The notes under the pieces are model-generated. The model was not told the origin of the DNA and made no database searches. It was given only the letters and a program-made list of their open reading frames with translations. DNA of 64,000 nucleotides from Tillandsia leiboldiana (Eukaryota; Streptophyta; Magnoliopsida; Poales; Bromeliaceae): contig JAQNDB010000465.1 in NCBI GenBank assembly GCA_029204045.2, positions 1-64,000 on the forward strand, read 5' to 3'. Positions within the stretch are counted from its first letter, which is position 1. Every line of letters begins with the position of its first letter. Below are positions 24,583 through 34,290 of this stretch, one piece after another. The position numbers were made by a program, and so were the translations under genes.

Positions 24583-25156
24583 TGTGACGACCCACTTCCC
24601 AGGGGGTCACCCATCCTAGAACTACTCTAGCTCTAGCACGCTTAACTCTCATGTTCCTCTTGGATCTTGCTACCATCCAAAATGCTATAGCCGGGTTAGA
24701 GATTTAGTCCTATTATATCATTTATATAGAGGACTAATCCAAATTCCGGGGTGTCACATTCTTCCCCCCTTTAAGCCCTGACGTCCACGTCAGGCTCAAG
24801 CACACTCACAAGCACCAGGCGATGTGAGACTCGTCTCGCTAGCCTTAGCCGACCTTGTGGGGAGCTGCACTCCACCCACAATGGTCATTAGCCGGGGAGC
24901 CTCGCTCTACCCGCTATATAACCCTGGCTCAGCCGAGACTCATCTCACATTTCCGGCTGGTGAATGGCTCTGATACCAACTGTGACGCCCCACTTCCCAG
25001 GGGGTCACCCATCCTAGAACTACTCTAGCTCTAGCACGCTTAACTCTCATGTTCCTCTTGGATCTTGCTACCATCCAAAATGCTATAGCCGGGTTAGAGA
25101 TTTAGTCCTATTATATCATTTATATAGAGGACTAATCCAAATTCCGGGGTGTCACA
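24583..25156 (-). mobile_element. CAS-1: Cassandra-type TRIM in COP-1 pol
   Basis: A 574-bp element with two 176-bp LTRs (24583-24758 and 24981-25156) and 222 bp between them, flanked by target duplication accaa (24578-24582 and 25157-25161). On the minus strand the primer site GTTGGTATCAGAGCC (24980-24966) follows the first LTR and a G-rich polypurine tract precedes the second. No protein is encoded, as usual for TRIMs. The LTR carries a 5S-rRNA-like block with AGTTAAGCGTGCT and AGGATGGGTGACC, matching the internal control region of plant 5S genes. That feature defines Cassandra elements and could drive RNA polymerase III transcription. It lies in the same orientation as its host element. 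Confidence 0.93.
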
Positions 25157-26284
25157 ACCAATCACGTTGTGTTGCTTCGGAGGCTTCGTTAATTCCCAGA
25201 CTTTGTTTCGTTCGAACTGATGGAGCTCTTCCTGCATTGCTTCAATCCAGTAGTCATCCTGAAGAGCTTCATCTATGTTCTTTGGTTCTACCATGGAGAC
25301 GTAACATGAGACTCCACAAACCAACTGTCTCCGAGTCCTGACTCCTTCTTGTGGGTCTCCAATAATGTTTGATTCCGGATGATCCTTGGAGATGCGTAGC
25401 GTTTGAGGTAACGGAGTACTCGAAGGTACATGTGATGATTTCTGCATTTCAGATAAACTAGAAGAACCATTTGATGCATCAACTTTATCGAAAGAGTTAT
25501 TACGAGAAGATACATTTATAGGAGTATCATCATCCAGAGACATATCAGGGGTAGATTTATCAGATGCAAAATGGAAAGCTTCATCTACTTTAACATTAAT
25601 ATATTCTACCATCGTTTTAGATTCCAAGTTAAATACCCGATATGCTCTACTGTTTGTAGAATAACCCATGAAAATCCCTTCGTCACTTCGAGAGTCGAAT
25701 TTACCAAGATTTTTGCGATCACGCAAAATAAAACAACGACTCCCAAAGATACAAAAATATTTGATATTTGGTTTTCTACAAAACCACAGCTCATATGGTG
25801 TATTTAAAGTTCCCGGGCGCAAATACACTCGATTAATTACATAGACAGCGGTGTTCACGGCTTCAGCCAAAAAATGTAACGGGAGATTCCGGCTATGAAG
25901 CATCACACGCGCCATCTCTTGAACAACCCTGTTTTTGCGCTCAACAACACCATTCTGCTGAGGTGTATAGGGTGCTGAGAATTCATGTTTTATGCCATTG
26001 GAAGTGCAAAAATCTATGAATTTAGAATTAATGAATTCTCCACCTCTATCACTTCGAACACGAACGATCTTTTCATTTCTTTCAATCATAATACGATGAC
26101 AAACCTCATGAAAAGAATCGAAAGTATCTGCTTTCTCTTTTAAAAATGTTACCCATGAATATCTAGAGAAATCATCAACCAAAAGAAAAATGTACCATTT
26201 ACCTCCCAAAGATGGTTGACGAGTTGGCCCCATTAAGTCCATGTGCAGTAATTCTAAGGGCCGATTGGTACCAACGTGGTTCAA
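25157..26284 (-). pseudogene. COP-1 integrase core and C-terminal linker
   Basis: Open frame with the retroviral-type integrase core. The D-D-E residues are visible in ELLHMDLMGP, RVRSDRGGEF and NGVVERKNR, with KWYIFLLVDDFSRYSWV between the first two. A linker rich in Ser and Asp follows, then EPKNIDEALQDDYW and FERNKVWEL, the stretch leading into reverse transcriptase. It would integrate element DNA into the genome. The upstream boundary is an in-frame TAA just after the GAG-pre-integrase CQKGK motif. It is separated from reverse transcriptase only by CAS-1. Confidence 0.92.
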
Positions 26285-26503
26285 GTTCTTGTGTGCAGCC
26301 CTTGATTACTTTCCCTTTTGACAACCTCCACACACAATGTTATCTTTAAATGAAAGTTTAGGAACCCCCTTAACCACGTCTTTATTAGAAATCCTTGCTA
26401 GTTCTTTAAAATTTATGTGACCTAGTCTTTCATGCCAAAGAGTTTCATTATCTAAAGAAACTAGGTTACATTTTTCAGAAATTTTGTTTGAAACAAATAG
26501 CAA
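26285..26503 (-). pseudogene. COP-1 GAG-pre-integrase (zinc-binding) domain
   Basis: Reads LVSLDNETLWHERLGHINFK through VCGGCQKGK, an H-H-C-C zinc-binding arrangement found before the Copia integrase core. A TAA follows CQKGK. Near 26500 the frame shifts relative to the protease upstream, so the two are no longer joined. Confidence 0.88.
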
Positions 26504-27039
26504 TTATTTTCTGATCTAACCCCTTTCAAAAAGAATACATGGTCCTTATCAGTTACAATACATTCCACAGAAGAAAAATTAACTGAAAAACCATTATCAC
26601 AAAGTTGACTTATACTAATGAGGTTAGTCTTAAGGCCTTCAACAAATAAGACATTGTTCAAAACTGGGCCTTCTGGAATAGCGATTGTTCCTTTTCCAAC
26701 AATTTTAGAAGAACGACCGTCTCCGAAAACAACATATCCTCCGGAGATTTTCTCTAAAGTTTGAAAACAGTTTTTGTCACCGGTCATGTGACGGGAACAT
26801 CCACTATCCAGATACCAAGACGAGTTGTCATAAGCATGCAGAGAAGTATGAACAACAAGACAAGGGAAGATTTCACATTTGCGCAACCAAACCTTTTTGG
26901 ACTGCGTCGGCAATGTTCTTGAAGTTATTCTCCTTGGTGAAAGCGTCTTGTTTGATTCATTGCTTGACATCGTCTTGCGAGGTGAACTACCAAGGCTCTT
27001 TTCCTTTGAAAAATTTTCCTTTGATTTCCGGGGAATCAC
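26504..27039 (-). pseudogene. COP-1 aspartic protease region
   Basis: SSWYLDSGCSRHMTGD holds the DSG active-site motif of the Copia protease, which would cut the polyprotein. Downstream, GGYVVFGDGRSSKIVGKGTI and LKTNLISISQLCDNGFSVNF are family-typical. Two stops separate it from gag upstream (near 27075 and 27045). COP-2 has lost this whole segment. Confidence 0.88.
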
Positions 27040-27949
27040 CTTTTAGGTAGTTGTTGCAAGAGGTGCTTGATTTGATCATTTTGGTCCCATCTTGCAATTT
27101 CTTCGAATGTGCCCTGCAAAACCACAACGAAAACATACCTTTGAACTTGACGATCCTGAAGAGGGTGAGGTAAGGTGGTTGTCATTGTATACAGTGATTT
27201 CCGTCGTCGGCGGAGGAGTTACCGACTGGGGCACAAAAACTGTCCCAACCGAACTAGAATTGTCTTCAGTTCGATTGTATCCGAGGCCGAATCGGTTTGT
27301 TTGACCAAGACCAAGCATCTTATCCAACTTACTCCTTCCCGAAGAAAATTGCTTTAAATCATCCTTGAGTTGGAAAATGGTCTTCGTCATTTCCATTTTT
27401 CCTTGTCGAGCCTCGGAGTAGAGCTTCAAGATGTAATTTGTTTTATCAACCATTTTTACATGTTCCTTCTCGAAATGCTCATTTTTCTCTTGAAGTGAAA
27501 CATTTGCTTTTATCAGATTATCCCTTTCCACTTCAGGACCGGTCGAGAGAGAAGTTGCCCTTTTTACTTCTTCTTCGAGATCCTGCAATCTCCCTCTCAA
27601 CCCCTTGTTTTGCTTAGCCAGTTTCTTTGAATCCCTCAAAAGTTTATGGTAGGCTAAAACAAAATCTTCACCTTCGGAATTATCCGATTCATCGTCCGTT
27701 GCAATTTTTTCAATTTGGGAGGAGTTGGACAATGACTCATATGTGCTTGCCATAAAGCATATGAACGGTGAAGATGTGGATGCGTGGAATGCCGTTGCGT
27801 TGTTTTCTTCATCACTTGAAGATGACTCATTTGACGTTGAGGTGTCATCCCAAGTGACGGCTTGCATCGCTTTCTTCTTTGCCGGATTCTTATTGGGACA
27901 CTCCGTTGAGATATGGCCATATCCTCGGCACTTGAAGCATTAGACTTGT
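27040..27949 (-). pseudogene. COP-1 gag, C-terminal half (coiled coil and zinc knuckles)
   Basis: Nucleocapsid part of gag. A first CCHC knuckle (CFKCRGYGHISTEC) lies just upstream of an acidic, Ser-rich stretch (TSNESSSSDEENNA), with a TAA in place of the codon before its first Cys. A heptad-rich helical segment follows (KLAKQNKGLRGRLQDLEEEV and on), then a second CCHC knuckle CFRCGFAGHIRRNC, intact here. Both knuckles would bind element RNA. The order matches COP-2 31171-32280 on the other strand. Confidence 0.85.
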
Positions 27950-28287
27950 CCCTCTGAGTTTTTCTTATCCTTTGAAAAACTCTCTTGCTTTCTTGACTTA
28001 AAGCTTGAATTCCCTTTGCCTTTCTTCGACTTTACGAAGGATGAAGTTTTGCCAAAATTACCCCCTCGAAAGTTTTGGCGAAATTTCCTCGTCAAGAGAG
28101 CAAGTTGCTTCTCGAAATCCCTCTGAGTTTTTCTTATCCTTTGAAAAACTGTCTTGCTTTCTTGACTTAAAGCTTGAATTCCCTTTGCCTTTCTTCGACT
28201 TTATGAAGGATGAAGTTTTGCCAAAATTACCCCTTCGAAAGTTTTGCCGAAATTTCCTCGTCAAGAGAGCAAGTTGCTTCTCGAAAT
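27950..28287. repeat. 169-bp tandem duplication inside COP-1 gag
   Basis: CCCTCTGAGTTTTTC starts at 27950 and again at 28119. The two 169-bp copies differ at several sites, so the duplication is not recent. 169 is not a multiple of three, so it shifts the frame. COP-2 has one copy. Confidence 0.9.
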
Positions 28288-28892
28288 CCTCCATAGATAG
28301 ATTCTCATCATCGTCTGAGGAGGATGAATCCGCGTCTTCTTCTTTTGTTGTTTTCAACGCAAAACCTGAAGACTTAGAAGAGGATGCCTTTTCCGAAGAA
28401 TAGTTAGTAGGAAATGTCATTTCATAAGTTTGTAATGAACCAACTAATTCTTCTACACGGATTTCGTCCGGGTGTTTAATTGTTTCATTGGCCGTAACCT
28501 TGGAACGAAATCTTTCAGGAAGAGAGTCCTTAAAATCTTTCTTACAATTTTAAATTCTGGAATTTTCTCTCCCAAGTTAGCACATGAATTCACGATGTCT
28601 TGCAATCGTGTATAATAATCTGTGAACAATTCATTTTCTGCCATGAAAATAGAATCAAACTTGAAGAACAATTCATCTTCACAAGGTTAGTCCCTCATGT
28701 GTAACTTGAAGAACAGCCCAGATTTCTTTCGCAGTCTCACATGCCGAGACGCGAGAGAACTCAGTTTGAGACAAAACATTAAATAAAGCGTTAATTCCTT
28801 TGCCATTGTAAGAAGATGAGTCAATCTCTTCCTTGGTCCATTTCGACCTAGGTTTGATGGTGCGAACATCAGCAATAATTTCAGTTGGATTT
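27950..28892 (-). pseudogene. COP-1 gag, middle part
   Basis: Matches COP-2 gag at about 30394-31160 in inverted orientation, with readings such as EDADSSSSDDDENLSMEDF, LLTRKFRQNFRRGN and ELFTDYYTRLQDIVNSC. A 169-bp tandem duplication (27950-28287) and a small deletion near 28665-28690 destroy the frame. It is cut at 28892 by COP-2 and resumes at 34291. Confidence 0.85.
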
Positions 28893-29128
28893 TGTTACGG
28901 AATTTGAGTTGGCGTATTTCGTGAAATCGGTTAAGTCTTGAAGATTGAAGGTAAAGAAGGTTGGATCATATAACTCAATCTCAAGAAAGAAGAATTCAAA
29001 AGGATCAGGTATGTTTAACTTAATATCTTTGGTGATCCGAATACTTCTTATAGTGTAGAAACACTTGGATGAACTTGTGATTGCATAAATATCAAAAACT
29101 GGACATGGGACATGTTCAGGATCTGGAT

Positions 29129-29403
29129 CAGACTCTTCAATCCGGATCCCGAAGGTTGTTCGTTCATACACCAGTTCAATCCGGATCGTAGCCTCCGTTG
29201 ATCCGGATCCCGAACACTGGGTTTACCATTTTATTTGAACGATCCGGATCAGGCTTTTCAATCCGGATCCCGAACGTTGATGTTTGGTGAACTGTATGAA
29301 CGATCCGGATCAGGCACTTCGATCCGGATCCCGAACCTTTGTTTTTCTGGAAACTGTTTTTCTCGCTACTGCAATCCGGATCGCCGAACTCCGATCCGGA
29401 TCG
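29129..29403 (+). promoter_or_regulatory. Cluster of ATCCGGATC palindromes upstream of the COP-2 TATA box
   Basis: Nine exact ATCCGGATC cores, often inside GATCCGGATC, plus one variant (ATCTGGATC) in 275 bp. They alternate with CCCGAAC tails in roughly 65-70-bp units. The last is about 65 bp before the TATA box, where an LTR enhancer would sit. The role is inferred. Confidence 0.65.
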
Positions 29404-29468
29404 TCGTCATGTAAAATTCCAGAAAAGGATAGTTTTTGATTCTTATCTTCTTCCAAGGGTTTCTAACC

Positions 29469-29476
29469 TATAAATA
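29469..29476 (+). promoter_or_regulatory. COP-2 LTR TATA box
   Basis: CCTATAAATAG, a strong plant TATA consensus, at the expected place in the LTR. The matching TATA of COP-1 (minus, at 35225-35232) is where GYP-4 inserted. Confidence 0.75.
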
Positions 29477-29761
29477 GACCCTATGATTCTTTTTCTAGGG
29501 CTAATCCAAAAAGAAGCTGCTAATCTAAAAAGTCGTCATCTTTTATACGGCCGAAGATCCACATATAGAGAAGAAAGGAAATCAAGAGATTTAATCTTAT
29601 GTTTCTTCATCTATATTGATTGATTTGATTCTAGGTTTTCATACTCACATTTTGAGTAGAATCAAATCAATGAATACTTAGATGGTATTTCCGATCTATT
29701 TCTAATCTAAGTATTCGGCGGATCATCACCACCCAAAAACAACGATTTCCCCAAAATCGGC

Positions 29762-29916
29762 GCGTGGACTCGCGTGGCCTTGTGGATTCAAGGTGCAACC
29801 GCTCTCGTGGATTCAGAGCGAGTTACGTTCGTGGATTCGAAGCGTGCTACTGGGTGAAGACCGTGGATTCGGTCGGACGTCGTGGATTCGGCGTTGGACG
29901 CAAATCGTGGATTCGA
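29762..29916 (+). other. Array of seven hairpins with a constant loop, COP-2 LTR
   Basis: Seven stem-loops with loop TGGATT (the first has TGGACT), loops starting at 29765, 29783, 29808, 29832, 29864, 29883 and 29908. The stems differ: GCG/CGC, CCTTG/CAAGG, CGCTCTCG/CAGAGCG (one bulge), ACGTTCG/CGAAGCGT (one bulge), GACCG/CGGTC, ACGTCG/CGGCGT (one G-U) and TCG/CGA. The block lies 290 bp after the TATA box, so it should be in the transcript. The COP-1 counterpart is at 34791-34966. Confidence 0.75.
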
Positions 29917-30218
29917 GAAGCGTCGTGGAGCGAGCGGAGAAGATCAACTAGGAGCGTATGGAAAAGGTTGAGTCGTCTGTGAGTACGGTATATCACCTTG
30001 TACGTGTTTACTTCTAGTGGATTTCACCGTGTTATCGGTCCCGTGGTTTTTTTACTCCGGTTTGGAGTTTTCCACGTAAAAATCTCTGCGTGTTATTTTT
30101 GTTTTCCGCATTGAGTTTTATAACGCAAAGATTTTTGAGTGTTTATTGTTTACACCTATTCACCCCCCTCTAGGTGTTTTTTCTCCTATTTAGATCCAAT
30201 TATACATAACCCAACAAG

Positions 30219-30230
30219 TGGTATCGGAGC
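30219..30230 (+). other. COP-2 primer-binding site
   Basis: TGGTATCGGAGC, two bases after the LTR end. It differs by one base from the Met-tRNA-complementary TGGTATCAGAGC. Confidence 0.85.
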
Positions 30231-30249
30231 GGGAATAGGGTTGTAAACA

Positions 30250-32276
30250 ATGGTTGAAGGTGGAAACATCAACAGACCTCCGTTCTTCGATGGAACAAAT
30301 TATGCGTACTGGAAAGTACGGATGAAAGCCTTTTTAATTTCCATCGACGAACGGGTGTGGCAATCAATTGAATTAGGATGGACTAATCCAACTGAAATTC
30401 TTGCTGATGTTCGCACCATCAAACCTAGGTCGAAATGGACCAAGGAAGAGATAGATACTTCTTCTTACAATGGCAAAGGGATTTACGCTTTATTTAATGC
30501 TTTGTCTCAAACTGAGTTCTCTCGCGTCTCGGCATGTGAGACTGCGAAAGAAATCTGGGATGTTCTTCAAGTTACGCATGAGGGAACTAACCTTGTGAAG
30601 ATTCAGAAACTGCAAATGCTTACGAGCAAATTTGACTCTATTTTCATGGCAGAAAATGAATCTTTCACAGACTATTACACACGATTGCAAGACATCGTAA
30701 ACTCATGTGCTAACTTGGGAGAGAAGATTCCAGAATTTAAAGTTGTAAGAAAAATATTAAGAACTCTTCCTGAAAGATTTCGTTCCAAGGTTACGGCCAT
30801 TGAAACTATTAAACACCCGGACGAAATCCGTGCAGAAGAATTAGTTGGTTCTTTACAAACATATGAAATGACATTTCCTACTAACTATTCTTCGGGAAAG
30901 GCATCCTCTTCTAAGTCTTCAGGTTATGCTTTGAAAACTACAAAAGAAGAAGACGCGGATTCATCCTCCTCAGGCGATGACGAGAACCTATCTATGGAGG
31001 ACTTTGAGAAGCAGCTCGCTCTCTTGACAAGGAAGTTTCGCCGAAATTTTCGAAGGGGTAATTCAAGCAAAACTCCATCCTTCGGAAAGTGGAAGAAAGG
31101 CAAGGGTTCTTCAAGTTACAAGTCAAGAAAGCAAGAGGGTTTTTCTAAGGATAAGAAAAGCACAGAATGACAAGTCCAATGCTTCAAGTGCCGAGGATAC
31201 GGCCATATCTCAACGGAATGTCCAAATAAGAATCCGTCCAAGAAGAAGGCGATGCAAGCCGTCACTTGGGATGACACCTCATCGTCAAATGAGTCATCTT
31301 CAAGTGATGAAGAAGATAACGCAACGGCGTTCCACGCGTCCACATCTTCACCCTTCATGTGCTTAATGGCTAGTACATCCGAGTCATTGTCCAACTCCAT
31401 TCTTGAAAAGATTGCAACGGACGATGAATCGGATGATTCGGAAGGTGAAGATTTTGCTCTAGCCTATCACAGACTTTTGAGGGATTCAAAGAAACTGGCT
31501 AAGCAAAACAAGGGGTTGAGAGGGAGATTGCAGGATCTCGAAGAAGAAGTAAAAAGGGTAACTTCTCTCTCGACCGATCTTGAAGTGGAAAGGGATAATC
31601 TGATTAAAATAAATGTTTCCCTTCAAGAGTCCAATGAGCAATTCGAGAAGAATTATATAGATATGGTGAACAAAGCGAATTACTTCTTGAAGCTCAACGG
31701 CGAGGCTCGACAGGAAAAATTGGAAATGACAGAGACCATTCTCCAACTCAAGGATGACTTACAGCGATTTTCATCAGGAAGGAGTAAGTTGGATAAGCTT
31801 CTTGGTCTTGGTCAGTCAAACAAGTTCGGCCTCGGATACAATCGAACTAACGACAATTTTAGTTCGGTTGGGACAGTCTTTGTGCCCCAGTCGGTATCTC
31901 CTCCTCCGACACCGGAATTGACGATAAACAACGACAACCAACCTACTTCCCCCTCTTCGGAATCGTCAAGCATCAAGGTATGTTTTCGTTGTGGTATTGC
32001 AGGGTACATAAGGAGAAATTGCAAGATGGGAGCCAAACGCTCAACTCAAGCACTTCTTGCAACAACTACCAAAAGGGTGATTCCTCGGAAATCAAATGCA
32101 AATTATTCGAAGGAAAATAGCCACGGTAGTTCATCAAACAAGACGACGACGACTTCAAGGAAAAGCGATGGATCACACAAGACGCTTTCACCAAAGGTAT
32201 CAACTTCACAATCATTTCCGACGTACACCAAAACTCGAAAGGTTTGGGTACGCAAAGGTGAATTCTTCTTTCATCC
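30250..32276 (+). pseudogene. COP-2 gag
   Basis: Starts ATG 33 bp after the LTR. The N-terminal half is the Copia gag core: NRPPFFDGTNYAYWKVRMKA, TAKEIWDVLQVTHEGT, FTDYYTRLQDIVNSC, LRTLPERFRSKVTAIE. A single in-frame TGA at 31168-31170 then interrupts it. The frame continues with a CCHC knuckle at 31180-31221 (CFKCRGYGHISTEC), an acidic Ser-rich stretch, a coiled coil (about 31440-31790) and a second knuckle at 31981-32022 whose His is changed to Tyr (CFRCGIAGYIRRNC, 32005-32007). It ends at a deletion junction around 32270 where the protease should follow. It would form the virus-like particle. The stop, the knuckle change and the missing protease make it non-functional. Confidence 0.92.
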
Positions 32277-33019
32277 TTGAATCACGTCAGTACCAAACGG
32301 CCCTTGGAATTATTGCATAAGGATCTTATGGGGCCGACACGTCAACCATCCTTGGGAGGTAAATGGTATATTTTCTTATTGGTTGATGATTTCTCTAGGT
32401 ATTCTTGGGTAGCATTTTTAAAAGAGAAAGCTGATACTTTTGATTCTTTTCACGAGATTTGCCTTCGTATTATGATTGAAAAGAATGAAAAGATCATTCG
32501 TGTTAGAAGTGATAGAGGTGGAGAATTCATAAATTCAAAATTCATTGATTTTTGCACTTCCAATGGCATTAAACATGAATTCTCAGCACCCTATACACCT
32601 CAACAGAATGGTGTTGTTGAGCGCAAAAACAGGGTTGTACAAGAGATGGCACGTGTTATGCTTCACAGCCAGAATTTACCGCTACATTTTTGGACTGAAG
32701 CTGTGAACACTGCAATCTATGTTATTAATCGAGTTTATTTGCACCCGGGAACGTTAAATACACCATATGAACTATGGTGTTGTAGAAAACCCAACATCAA
32801 ATATTTTCGTATCTTTGGGAGTCGGTGTTATATTTTACGTGACCGTGAAAATCTTGAAAAATTTGACTCTCGAAGTGACGAAGGGATTTTCATGGGGTAT
32901 TCTACAAATAGTAGAGCATATCGGGTATTTAACTTGGAATCTAAAACAATCGTAGAATCCATAAATGTTAAAGTAGATGAAGCTTTCCACTTTGCATCTG
33001 ATAAATCTACCCCTGATAT
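32277..33019 (+). pseudogene. COP-2 integrase core
   Basis: Begins directly at the deletion junction with RPLELLHKDLMGP (first catalytic Asp). RSDRGGEF (second Asp) and NGVVERKNR (Glu) follow, then NLPLHFWTEAVNTA and VFNLESKTIVES. The frame is open up to CAS-2 at 33020 and resumes after it. The upstream zinc domain is missing, so the enzyme would lack its N-terminus. Confidence 0.92.
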
Positions 33020-33595
33020 TGTGACACCCCCGGAATTTGGATTAGTCCTATATATAAATGATATAATAGGACTAAATCTCTAACCCGGCTATAGCATTTT
33101 GGATGGTAGCAAGATCCAAGAGGAACATGAGAGTTAAGCGTGCTAGAGCTAGAGTAGTTCTAGGATGGGTGACCCCCTGGGAAGTGGGGCGTTTCAGTTG
33201 GTATCAGAGCCATTCACCAGCCGGAAATGTGAGATGAGTCTCGGTTGAGCCAGGGTTATATAGCGGGTAGAGCGAGGCTCCCCGGCTAATGATCGTTGTG
33301 AGTGGAGTGCAGCTCCTCACAATGTCGGCTAAGGCTAGCGAGACGAGTCTCACATCGCCTGGTGCTTGTGAGTGTGCTTAAGCCTGACGTGGACGTCAGG
33401 GCTTAAAGGGGGGAAGAATGTGACACCCCCGGAATTTGGATTAGTCCTATATATAAATGATATAATAGGACTAAATCTCTAACCCGGCTATAGCATTTTG
33501 GATGGTAGCAAGATCCAAGAGGAACATGAGAGTTAAGCGTGCTAGAGCTAGAGTAGTTCTATGATGGGTGACCCCCTGGGAAGTGGGGCGTTTCA
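33020..33595 (+). mobile_element. CAS-2: Cassandra-type TRIM in COP-2 integrase
   Basis: 576 bp with two 177-bp LTRs (33020-33196 and 33419-33595), target duplication gatat (33015-33019 and 33596-33600), primer site GTTGGTATCAGAGCC (33197-33211) and a purine tract before the second LTR. The LTRs differ at one site by eye, so insertion is recent. Both end TTTCA rather than TCACA, a shared variant expected when both LTRs come from one template. The 5S-like block spans about 33101-33190. The LTR starts with an inverted TTAGTCCTAT..ATAGGACTAA enclosing a TATA-like ATATAAAT. The interior has CCTGACGT G ACGTCAGG-type dyad symmetry near 33385-33401. Confidence 0.95.
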
Positions 33596-33600
33596 GATAT

Positions 33601-34085
33601 CTCTCTTGATGATGATACTCCTGTAAATGCATCTTCTCATGATAATACTTCCAATATTAATGATGCATCTAATGGTTCTTCAAGCTTATCTGATGTGCAG
33701 GAATCATCTCATGTACCTCCGAGTACTCCATTACAACAAACGTTACGCATCTCCAAGGATCATCCTGAATGAAACATCATTGGAGACCCACAAGAAGGAG
33801 TCAAAACTCGGAGACAGTTGGTCTGTGGATTCGCTTGTTACGTTTCCATGATCAAACCAAAGAATGTCGATGAAGCTCTTCAGGATGACTACTGGATTGA
33901 AGCAATGCAGGAAGAGCTCCATCAGTTTGAACGAAACAAAGTCTGGGAATTAACGACGCCTCCGAAGCAACACAATGTGATCGGTACTAAATGGATTTTC
34001 AAGAACAAGAAAAATGAGGATGGTACCATCATCAGGAATAAAGCACGCTTAGTTGCTCAAGGCTACTCTCAAATAGAAGGTATAG
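33601..34085 (+). pseudogene. COP-2 integrase linker and N-terminal reverse transcriptase
   Basis: Continues the integrase frame: SLDDDTPVNASS, a TGA at 33770-33772 (Ser in COP-1), then GDPQEGVKTRRQLVCG, FERNKVWEL and GTKWIFKNKKNEDG up to GYSQIEGI. It stops at CAS-3, so the catalytic part of reverse transcriptase is absent. Confidence 0.9.
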
Positions 34086-34262
34086 TGTGACACCCCGGAA
34101 TTTGGATTAGTCCTCTATATAAATGATATAATAGGACTAAATCTCTAACCCGGCTATAGCATTTTGGATGGTAGCAAGATCCAAGAGGAACATGAGAGTT
34201 AAGCGTGCTAGAGCTAGAGTAGTTCTAGGATGGGTGACCCCCCTGGGAAGTGGGGCGTCACA
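34086..34262 (+). mobile_element. CAS-3: solo Cassandra LTR at a deletion junction
   Basis: A single 177-bp Cassandra LTR (TGTGACACCCC to GGGGCGTCACA) with the 5S-like block. The left flank (tatag) is COP-2 reverse transcriptase and the right flank (tttag) is the extreme end of the COP-2 LTR, so the flanks are not a matching duplication and several kb of COP-2 are missing between them. Confidence 0.9.
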
Positions 34263-34290
34263 TTTAGATCCAATTATACATAACCCAACA
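34263..34290 (+). repeat. COP-2 3' LTR, last 28 bp
   Basis: Identical to the last 28 bases of the 5' LTR (TTTAGATCC to CCCAACA), directly followed by target duplication gattt. Confidence 0.9.

Larger units (their letters stand above)
28893..30216 (+). repeat. COP-2 5' LTR
   Basis: 1324 bp with TGTT..AACA ends. The upstream part holds ten ATCCGGATC-type boxes (29129-29403), then a TATA box, then a GC-rich block with a hairpin array (29762-29916), then an AT-rich end. The right 770 bp correspond to the COP-1 LTR remnant at 34463-35232 in inverted orientation. Confidence 0.9.
28893..34290 (+). mobile_element. COP-2: Ty1/Copia element (SIRE-like) nested in COP-1 gag
   Basis: Flanked by target duplication gattt (28888-28892 and 34291-34295). 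The 5' LTR (28893-30216) starts TGTTACGG and ends ATAACCCAACA. Primer site, gag, integrase and the start of reverse transcriptase follow. Protease and GAG-pre-integrase are deleted at about 32270. Nearly all of reverse transcriptase, RNase H and the 3' LTR are deleted at the CAS-3 junction, leaving 28 bp of LTR end. It runs opposite to COP-1, making a large inverted repeat. It has fewer lesions than COP-1, as expected for the inner element. Confidence 0.93.

Noticed and set aside
31168..31170. Programmed stop readthrough in Copia gag
   Set aside because: COP-1 has a stop at a different codon nearby and reads Gly at this position, so these are independent nonsense changes.
33101..33190. Possible 5S rRNA gene
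   Set aside because: Only the internal promoter half is well matched, and it sits inside Cassandra LTRs. It is a 5S-derived LTR domain, not a 5S gene.
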